Positions 6,855 through 11,870 of a stretch of 11,870 bases of DNA are shown here, piece after piece (the first letter of the stretch is position 1; every line of letters starts with the position of its first letter). A program made the position numbers and the translations under genes. Under the pieces are notes generated by a model. The model had not been told where the DNA came from. It searched no databases and saw only the letters and a program-made list of their open reading frames with translations. Source of the stretch: Thermoflexales bacterium (lineage in GTDB: Bacteria > Chloroflexota > Anaerolineae > Fen-1058); the NCBI GenBank assembly GCA_017999195.1, contig JAGOBP010000067.1, forward strand, positions 1-11,870. Direction: 5' to 3'.

Positions 6855-6868
6855 TACGGAAATTTGTA

Positions 6869-7474
6869 ATGAACCGTCTCACGCTGCATGTTGTTGGTGA
6901 CAGCATCTCCATCCACTACGGACCGTATCTGCAAACGATGCTGGCCGGAGTGATGGTGTATTCGCGCAAGACCGCGCCCGATGGCAGTCTGGATGATGCA
7001 GGCGCGGCGAACGGTGGCGATTCGTCGCTGGTGTTGGCGTATCTGCAGAGCCTTCAGCCTGTTCACAAGTTCGATGTGCTGTTGATCAACTGTAGTCTGC
7101 ACGACATCAAGCGCGACCTCGTGACTAATCAGCCGCAAGTCCCGACTGATCACTATGCGGCTAACTTGCAGACAATTTTGATTGAAGGGCAACGACTGGC
7201 GAAGCACACGATGTGGGTACGCACCACGCCCGTGATCGATGAGCGGCACAATCGGCTGAACACGGCCTTTCGGCGCTTCGAGGTGGATGTCGAAACGTAC
7301 AACGCTTACGCAGACAACATCATGCGCGAACACGGCATACCGATCATCGATCTGTTTACCTTTACGCGCAATCTTGGCCCGGATGTGTATGCCGATCACG
7401 TGCATTTCACCGATCAAGTTCGCGCCCAACAAGCCGCCTTTATCGCGGGACATCTTTATCAAGGAGCCGCATGA
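6869..7474 (+). CDS. SGNH/GDSL-type hydrolase, putative carbohydrate esterase
   Basis: 201-residue SGNH-fold hydrolase, probably a cytoplasmic esterase (no signal peptide). Seen: block I LHVVGDSIS with nucleophile S12; a G49-G50 segment (NGGDSS) that can supply the block II oxyanion Gly; block III LLINCSLHDIK with N74, an unusual form of the common GxND; and block V ADHVHFTD supplying the catalytic dyad D176 and H179. Length fits the short, single-domain members of the family. Start: ATG 6869 is preferred because an in-frame ATG at 6827 would translate through hairpin 2. Its stop overlaps the nagB start (ATGA), so it is translated with nagB. In this context the best guess is removal of O-acetyl or another acyl group from an amino sugar before NagA/NagB, but SGNH enzymes act on many esters and the sequence does not show which. 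Confidence 0.82.
   Translation: MNRLTLHVVGDSISIHYGPYLQTMLAGVMVYSRKTAPDGSLDDAGAANGGDSSLVLAYLQSLQPVHKFDVLLINCSLHDIKRDLVTNQPQVPTDHYAANLQTILIEGQRLAKHTMWVRTTPVIDERHNRLNTAFRRFEVDVETYNAYADNIMREHGIPIIDLFTFTRNLGPDVYADHVHFTDQVRAQQAAFIAGHLYQGAA
7461..7466 (+). promoter_or_regulatory. Ribosome binding site of nagB
   Basis: AAGGAG inside the 3' end of the esterase gene, four bases before ATG 7471. It supports the overlapping start and points to independent plus coupled initiation of nagB. Confidence 0.75.
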
Positions 7475-8238
7475 GTTCATTATTGAAGCAAACCCAGTAC
7501 GACGATCTGCCGACGAGTGTGTACGCGACCAACGAAGCGCTTGGGGCGGCGGCGGCCGCTGAGGCCGAGGTAATCCTTCAAGCCGCGTTGGCCGATCGGG
7601 GCGAGGCCAACATCATCGTTGCCACGGGCAATTCGCAATTGACCTTTTTGGAAGCGCTGCGCGTTAAGCCCATCGACTGGTCCAAGGTCAATGTCTTTCA
7701 CATGGATGAATATCTGGGCCTTGAACCGTCGCATTCGGCCAGTTTTCCAGCGTTTTTGCGGCGGCATTTTCTGGCAGACATAACACCCAAAGCGTTTTTT
7801 CCGGTGGTCAGCCACAATCGTTTCCCGGAAGATGTGTGCCAGGAATACGCGGCGGCACTGCGCGCACATCCCGCTGATCTGTGCGCGTTGGGCATCGGCG
7901 AAAACGGGCATCTGGCCTTCAACGATCCACCGTATGCCGAGTTTAATGATCCCGCGTGGGTGAAAGTGATTCGCTTGGCAGAAGCGTCGCGCAAGCAACA
8001 AGTGGGCGAAGGTCATTTCAAATCGATCGCTGAGGTGCCGACCCACGCGATCACGCTGACGATTCCGGCGCTGCTCGCGGCGAAGCGGGTGCTGGCGATC
8101 GTGCCTGAAGCACGCAAGGCGGATGCCGTGTATTGCTCGATGCGCGGGCCGATCAGCGAAGAGTGCCCCGGCTCGATCTTGCGGCATACCCCTCACGCGC
8201 AACTGTTCCTCGATCGGGAATCGGCGGCCCGATTGTGA
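7471..8238 (+). CDS. nagB: Glucosamine-6-phosphate deaminase/isomerase family protein
   Basis: Converts glucosamine-6-phosphate to fructose-6-phosphate plus ammonia; 255 residues, close to the family norm (about 240-270). Seen: phosphate-loop region IIVATGNSQLTFLEAL (residues 48-63), the general-base segment FHMD79-EYLGL, the active-site loop GIGE144-N145-G-H147-LAFND152, and the C-terminal ALLAAKRVLAIVPEARKADAV and SMRGPISEECPGSIL. Compared with E. coli NagB, from memory of its residues, H143 is kept (H147), but D141 aligns with N145 and E148 with D152. GENGH-type loops do occur in a branch of NagB homologues, so this is a known sub-type rather than a dead enzyme, yet kinetics or substrate may differ. 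No long C-terminal allosteric tail is present. The gene overlaps its neighbours on both sides (ATGA at 7471, GTGA at 8235). The name rests on family and nearby nagA. Confidence 0.85.
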   Translation: MSSLLKQTQYDDLPTSVYATNEALGAAAAAEAEVILQAALADRGEANIIVATGNSQLTFLEALRVKPIDWSKVNVFHMDEYLGLEPSHSASFPAFLRRHFLADITPKAFFPVVSHNRFPEDVCQEYAAALRAHPADLCALGIGENGHLAFNDPPYAEFNDPAWVKVIRLAEASRKQQVGEGHFKSIAEVPTHAITLTIPALLAAKRVLAIVPEARKADAVYCSMRGPISEECPGSILRHTPHAQLFLDRESAARL

Positions 8239-9233
8239 TCGACTCGATCCGCTGGGGCATCATCGGTTGCGGCAACGTGGCCGAGTTCAAGAGCGGGCCA
8301 CCGTTGTATCAGACGCCCGGCTCCCAACTGGTCGCGGTGATGCGGCGCGATGCGGCCAAGGCGGCTGATTTCGCGCAACGACATGGCGCGCAGCGCTGGT
8401 ACACCGAAGCGGAAGCGTTAATTGCCGATGCCGCTGTGAATGCAATTTACATTGCGTCGCCGCACTATCAACATGCTGCGCACGTCAAAGTGGCGGCCAA
8501 TGCCGGAAAAATCGTGCTGTGTGAAAAGCCCATGGGCATCAGCGTGGCCGAAGCGCAAGCCTGCGTCGATGTTTGTCGCGCCAACAACGTGTCGCTGGCC
8601 GTGGCCTACTATCGCCGCGAGTGGCCCATCGTGCAGACGATGCGCGAACTACTCAACAACGGCGCGATTGGCCGCGTGGTCGCGGCGCGCATTCACCTGG
8701 CCGATTACTTTGCAGGTGATCCCGATCGGCCGTGGCTGACGTCGAAGGCGTTGGCTGGCGGCGGTGCGTTGGCCAATGCGGGCAGTCACTGGATCGATCT
8801 GGTGCGCTATCTGCTGGGCGATGTGATCAGCGTGAACGCGCAGTGCTCGTCGCACGTCAGCGGCTTCGAGACCGAAGACACGATTGTGGTGCAGTTGGAA
8901 ACGATCACGCAGGCACTGGTCTCGGTGTCGATCACGCAGCAATCGCCGATCAACGCGAATGAGTTCGAGATCAGCGGGACACACGGACGGTTGCGCGCTA
9001 CCTCGCTGGCCGACGGGCAGTTGATCATCGATCGGGTTGGAGAGAAAACGCAAACCCTGTCCCTATCGCGATCACGTTTTGCCCATGCGGAATTTATCGC
9101 CGTTTTGATCGATCGACTTCGCTCAGGGCAACCATCGCCCATTCCCGGTGAAGAAGGCGTAGCAACGTGGCGCATCATGGACGCTGCATATCGAGCGTGC
9201 GAAACCGGCGCACGCCAAAGGATCATGGCATGA
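8235..9233 (+). CDS. Gfo/Idh/MocA family NAD(P)-dependent oxidoreductase
   Basis: 332-residue dehydrogenase of the glucose-fructose oxidoreductase/inositol dehydrogenase family, acting on a hydroxyl of a sugar or cyclitol. Seen: Rossmann nucleotide loop WGIIGCGNVAE (G11-x-G13-x-x-A16), IYIASPHYQHAAHV, the E97-K98-P99 motif in LCEKPMG that carries the family's conserved Lys, and the second-domain motif AGSH185-W-I-D188 with catalytic His/Asp, preceded by a GGGAL substrate-loop sequence. Start: GTG 8235 within a GTGA overlap with the nagB stop gives the expected N-terminus (IDSIRWGIIGCG). An in-frame start at 8133 would require over 100 bases of overlap with nagB. It overlaps the next gene by ATGA. 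In the locus it may oxidise or transiently oxidise a sugar intermediate (some members do redox-assisted glycoside cleavage), but the exact substrate is not readable. Confidence 0.9.
   Translation: MIDSIRWGIIGCGNVAEFKSGPPLYQTPGSQLVAVMRRDAAKAADFAQRHGAQRWYTEAEALIADAAVNAIYIASPHYQHAAHVKVAANAGKIVLCEKPMGISVAEAQACVDVCRANNVSLAVAYYRREWPIVQTMRELLNNGAIGRVVAARIHLADYFAGDPDRPWLTSKALAGGGALANAGSHWIDLVRYLLGDVISVNAQCSSHVSGFETEDTIVVQLETITQALVSVSITQQSPINANEFEISGTHGRLRATSLADGQLIIDRVGEKTQTLSLSRSRFAHAEFIAVLIDRLRSGQPSPIPGEEGVATWRIMDAAYRACETGARQRIMA
9217..9222 (+). promoter_or_regulatory. Ribosome binding site of the third URO-D gene
   Basis: AAAGGA seven bases before ATG 9230, inside the end of the oxidoreductase gene. 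It supports ATG 9230 over an in-frame ATG at 9167. Confidence 0.65.
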
Positions 9234-10369
9234 ACTCTCGCGAACGATTACTCGCGGCACTGAATCATCAAGAACCCGATCGGATTCCGTACGATCTGGG
9301 CAGCACGCAAGTGACGGGCATTCACGAAGTGGCCTATCGCAATTTGCGCGCCTACCTGGGCCTGCCCGAAGTTGAACCGCAGATTTGTGACACCGTGCAG
9401 GGGTTGGCCCTGCCCGATGATGACTTGATTGAAAAATTGGGTGTGGATGTGCGCGGCCTGTTTCCGTTGAACAGCCACAACTGGAACATCGCGCTGACCG
9501 ATCGGGGCGACCGCTGGGAATACCGCGACGAGTGGGGATTGATTCAACATCGACCCAAAGATGTGCTGTATTTTTCCGTGGTGAAATCGCCGCTGGATAG
9601 TTCGACGGTAACGGTAGACGACGTGCGCGACTACGCGTGGCCGGACACCGGCGATGTGCAGCGCATTGTGGGCCTGCGCGAACTGGCGACGACCTATCGT
9701 GCGCAAGGTCAGGCCGTGATGATCAAGGGCGTGCTGGCCGGGATTTTTGAGATGAGCCAGCGCGTGCGCGGCATGCAGAACATCATGATCGATCTGGCGT
9801 CGAATGAAGCGCTGGCCTGCGCCTTCCTCGACAAGATGGTCGAGTTGAAGATCAAATTCTGGGAGACGGCGCTGACGCAGATGGGCGATCTGATCGACGT
9901 GATCAGTGAAGCCGACGACTACGGCACGCAGACGTCGCAGTTGATTTCGCCGCGCATGTTCCGCAAGATTTTCAAGCCGCGTTTGCAGACGTTGTTTGCG
10001 CGGATTCATCAACTCGCGCCGAATGCCAAGCTGTTCTTCCATTCCGATGGCAACATCCGCCCGATTTTGCCTGACCTGATCGAAATTGGGATCGATATTC
10101 TGAATCCTGTTCACATCACGGCGACGGGCATGGAACCGAGCGCGCTCAAACGCGACTTCGGCCAGGATGTGGCCTTCTGGGGCGGCGGCGTCGAGACGCA
10201 AAGCGTGCTGCCTTTTGGCACACCGCAGGAAGTAAAGGACAACGTGCGCCGCAACGTCGACGCGCTTGCGCCCGGCGGCGGCTACGTCTTCAACACAATT
10301 CACAACATCCAGGCCGATGTGCCGCCGCAGAATATCGTGGCGATGATTGAAGCGTTGCGTAATGAGTGA
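9230..10369 (+). CDS. URO-D-superfamily protein of the H-S-D-G type
   Basis: 379 residues, cytoplasmic, with the superfamily opening MNSRERLLAALNHQEPDRIP. The C-terminal half shows EADDYGTQTSQLISPRMFRKIF (residues 227-248), LFFH271-SDG274, then WGGGVETQSVLPFGTPQEVKDNVRR and GGGYVFNTIHNIQADVPPQNI. It carries H-S-D-G where the corrinoid-linked paralogue at 2577 has H-A-C-G, so it lacks the H-x-C zinc site and is a different branch from both URO-D proteins of the methyl-transfer module. It is unlikely to be haem-pathway HemE because no other haem gene is near and it sits inside a sugar operon. Members of this branch are often annotated only as URO-D domain proteins; their reaction is, to my knowledge, generally undefined. 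Start: ATGA overlap at 9230 with AAAGGA upstream. It may handle methyl transfer or decarboxylation of a pathway intermediate; I would not choose between these. Confidence 0.85.
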   Translation: MNSRERLLAALNHQEPDRIPYDLGSTQVTGIHEVAYRNLRAYLGLPEVEPQICDTVQGLALPDDDLIEKLGVDVRGLFPLNSHNWNIALTDRGDRWEYRDEWGLIQHRPKDVLYFSVVKSPLDSSTVTVDDVRDYAWPDTGDVQRIVGLRELATTYRAQGQAVMIKGVLAGIFEMSQRVRGMQNIMIDLASNEALACAFLDKMVELKIKFWETALTQMGDLIDVISEADDYGTQTSQLISPRMFRKIFKPRLQTLFARIHQLAPNAKLFFHSDGNIRPILPDLIEIGIDILNPVHITATGMEPSALKRDFGQDVAFWGGGVETQSVLPFGTPQEVKDNVRRNVDALAPGGGYVFNTIHNIQADVPPQNIVAMIEALRNE

Positions 10370-10384
10370 CGAGTGATGAGTGAA
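10364..10384 (+). repeat. Three tandem 7-base units at a gene junction
   Basis: GAGTGAC, GAGTGAT and GAGTGAA follow each other at 10364, 10371 and 10378. The first copy supplies the URO-D stop (TGA 10367-10369) and the second and third contain the GTG 10373 / ATG 10376 starts of the epimerase. Purine-rich GAG is the only Shine-Dalgarno-like sequence there. Confidence 0.7.
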
Positions 10385-11557
10385 GACTTCAGTGCACTCC
10401 ACAAACTCTATCGCGCTGAATTGCTGGAGCGGACCATTCCATTCTGGCTGAAGTACGGCCTCGATTGGGCCTACGGCGGCATCTGCACGTGCGTTTCTGA
10501 TGAAGGGGAAGTGCTGAGCGGCGACAAATATGTGTGGTCGCAACTGCGCGCCATCTGGACATTTTCCGCGCTGTACAACAAGATCGAACGCAAGCCTGAA
10601 TATCTGGAAGCCGCGACGCACATTTTTAACTTCATCCAAGACTGCGGCCGCAACGACCGCGGCGAGTGGTACTTTTGCTTGAATGAAAACGGGCAGCCGC
10701 TCTTCGATGGGGCGACGAGCATCTACTGTGATGGCTTCGCCATCTACGGTTTCACCGAATTCGCCCGCGCAACCGGCAATCAAGGGGCGATCAACCTCGC
10801 GCTGCAAACGTATAACAACGTGCAGCCGCGACTCGCGCGACCAGGTTCGTATCAAACCCATCCGCTGCCTATTCCGGCAGGCACCAAGGCGCACGGCATC
10901 TCGATGATCTTTGCATCGGCCTTTGGTGAGTTGGGCGAGTATCTCAATGATCGGGCAATCACCGACGCGGCGCTCGATCATGCGCGACAAGTGATGGATG
11001 TGTTTCGCCGCCCGGCCGATCGGCGCTTGTACGAATTCGTGAGCCTCGACGATTCGCCGGTCACCTCGCCGCCGGGCCGCGTGGTGAATCCCGGTCACGC
11101 CATCGAATCGATGTGGTTCATGTTGCATCTGTTCCAGCGCGAAAACGATCAAGCGCGCATTCAGCAGGCGATTGACACGATTCGCTGGCATCTTCAATTA
11201 GGCTGGGATGATGACTATGGCGGCTTGCTGTTGGCGCGCGACGCCGAAGGCTCGTTCTGGGAAAAGAAGTGGGACATGAAAATCTGGTGGCCGCATACCG
11301 AAGCCTTGTATGCCTTGCTGCTGGCCTACTCGATTTCCAAAGAAGCGTGGTGTCTGGATTGGTTCAAGCGCATGCATGATTACACCTTCAGCCATTTTCC
11401 TGTACCCGAATACGGCGAATGGACTCAGAACCTCGATCGGCAGGGCCGCCGCATCAAAGAATTGGTCGCACTGCCCGTGAAAGATCCGTTCCATCTAGCG
11501 CGCGCCTTGATTTACAGTGTGGGCGTGCTGGAACAACTTGCCAAGAGTGAAGCATGA
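10376..11557 (+). CDS. N-acylglucosamine 2-epimerase (AGE/RnBP) family protein
   Basis: (alpha/alpha)6-barrel epimerase/isomerase; family members interconvert GlcNAc and ManNAc, or epimerise or isomerise other free sugars. 393 residues, the usual length. Seen: FWLKYGLDWAYGGI near the N-terminus, VWSQLR58-AIW, YCDGFAIYGFTE, KAH173-GISM, NPGH241-AIES, DYGGLL, WWPH307-TEAL and the C-terminal DPFH373-LARAL. These are the Arg and His positions that line the active-site pocket in this family. Start: ATG 10376 is taken; GTG 10373 directly before it adds only one residue. The gap to the upstream stop is six bases and lies in a heptad repeat; the stop overlaps the next start (ATGA). Beside nagA and nagB, a ManNAc/GlcNAc epimerase is the natural reading, but the same fold covers cellobiose 2-epimerase, mannose isomerase and sulfoquinovose isomerase, so the substrate is inferred. 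Confidence 0.88.
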   Translation: MSEDFSALHKLYRAELLERTIPFWLKYGLDWAYGGICTCVSDEGEVLSGDKYVWSQLRAIWTFSALYNKIERKPEYLEAATHIFNFIQDCGRNDRGEWYFCLNENGQPLFDGATSIYCDGFAIYGFTEFARATGNQGAINLALQTYNNVQPRLARPGSYQTHPLPIPAGTKAHGISMIFASAFGELGEYLNDRAITDAALDHARQVMDVFRRPADRRLYEFVSLDDSPVTSPPGRVVNPGHAIESMWFMLHLFQRENDQARIQQAIDTIRWHLQLGWDDDYGGLLLARDAEGSFWEKKWDMKIWWPHTEALYALLLAYSISKEAWCLDWFKRMHDYTFSHFPVPEYGEWTQNLDRQGRRIKELVALPVKDPFHLARALIYSVGVLEQLAKSEA

Positions 11558-11870
11558 TTACCCTTCAATCAGACACTTTTTTGCCGGTCGAACTCGTCTT
11601 CAATCCGAATTGGTGGCACACGACAGCGGGCATCTCGTTCGACGAACCATTTTACTTTGACGCCGCGACGCGCATCCAGAACGACGTGATCATGCGGCGC
11701 GTGCTGCACGAGAAGTACAGTGCGTTCGGCCTGGGCGAAGCCGATCCGCAGCCGCGCCCCGTCATCGGCTCGATGCACGTTGCGGGCGGCTTTGTGATCC
11801 CGGCGTTGCTGGGTGCGCCCATTCGATTTGAAACTGACGCCGCCCCGCAGCCTGAACCTGTCCATTGGAC
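11554..11870 (+). CDS. Unrecognised protein, 3' partial; possible further URO-D-like gene
   Basis: Open from ATG 11554 (ATGA overlap with the epimerase stop) to the right edge with no stop: 105 codons visible. Seen: a short N-terminus, then FNPNWWHTTAGISFDEPFYF, a charged helix-like segment ending IMRRVLHEKY, GLGEADPQPRPVIGSMHVAGG and FVIPALLGAPIRF. The translational coupling and matching codon use make it a real gene of the same operon. No catalytic motif can be named in this part. The pattern resembles, from memory, N-termini of proteins loosely annotated as URO-D family in environmental bacteria; I hold that identity weakly. It has no signal peptide and no obvious membrane segment beyond one short hydrophobic stretch (GGFVIPALLG). 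Confidence 0.7.
   Translation, partial: MITLQSDTFLPVELVFNPNWWHTTAGISFDEPFYFDAATRIQNDVIMRRVLHEKYSAFGLGEADPQPRPVIGSMHVAGGFVIPALLGAPIRFETDAAPQPEPVHW

Noticed and set aside
6827..6868. Upstream ATG start for the SGNH esterase
   Set aside because: It would translate through hairpin 2; the core fold begins right after ATG 6869.
8133..8234. Upstream start for the Gfo/Idh/MocA gene inside nagB
   Set aside because: It would need over 100 bases of coding overlap; GTG 8235 in a GTGA junction gives the proper Rossmann N-terminus.
9230..10369. Identification of a URO-D gene as hemE of haem biosynthesis
   Set aside because: None of the three URO-D genes has haem-pathway neighbours, and two carry H-x-C motifs typical of methyltransferase branches.
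9248..11197. 649-codon open frame on the - strand across the third URO-D gene and the epimerase
   Set aside because: The translation has no recognisable domain and is rich in Arg/His as expected from the complement of GC-rich codons. Both + strand genes beneath it have clear family motifs and coupled starts.

Overview
The window is 11.87 kb of GC-rich DNA in which every credible gene lies on the + strand. Genes are tightly packed, most joined by 1- or 4-base stop/start overlaps. It holds ten complete or near-complete genes, one gene cut by the left edge and one cut by the right edge. No tRNA, rRNA, CRISPR array, transposase or phage gene is visible. The organism is a bacterium with a catabolic, probably at least partly anaerobic lifestyle (corrinoid methyl transfer). 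The palindromic gap repeats (CGTCATTGCGAG...GAAGCAATCTC type and GCATCCT...AGGATGC type) are of a kind I associate with Chloroflexota and some other environmental bacteria, so Chloroflexota is a tentative guess only.

Layout. (1) 3-2464: the ATPase of an oligopeptide/oligosaccharide-type ABC importer (5' end outside the window), then a type I sulfatase starting in a GTGA overlap. (2) 2472-2561: a palindromic interspersed repeat. (3) 2577-5523: a three-gene corrinoid methyl-transfer module, made of two uroporphyrinogen decarboxylase (URO-D)/MtaA-fold proteins and a B12-binding corrinoid protein. (4) 5536-5595: a second, different palindromic repeat. (5) 5614-6792: nagA, an N-acetylglucosamine-6-phosphate deacetylase. 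(6) 6793-6854: two hairpins that are approximate inverted copies of each other. (7) 6869-11870: an SGNH esterase, nagB (glucosamine-6-phosphate deaminase, variant active site), a Gfo/Idh/MocA dehydrogenase, a third URO-D-fold protein, an N-acylglucosamine 2-epimerase family protein, and the start of a further unrecognised gene, almost all coupled by ATGA/GTGA overlaps.

How the genes may work together. The ABC importer, sulfatase, esterase, NagA, NagB, epimerase and dehydrogenase read as a catabolic locus for a decorated amino sugar: import, removal of sulfate and acyl groups, epimerisation, N-deacetylation and deamination to fructose-6-phosphate. The unexpected part is the corrinoid module in the middle, plus another URO-D paralogue downstream. 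My inference is that it removes an O-methyl (or N-methyl) group from the same glycan or its aglycone and passes it to a C1 carrier. That would be a corrinoid-dependent demethylation step inside an amino-sugar pathway. This is a hypothesis: no substrate can be read from sequence, and a sugar kinase, glycoside hydrolase, corrinoid reductive activase and sulfatase maturase are all absent from the window.
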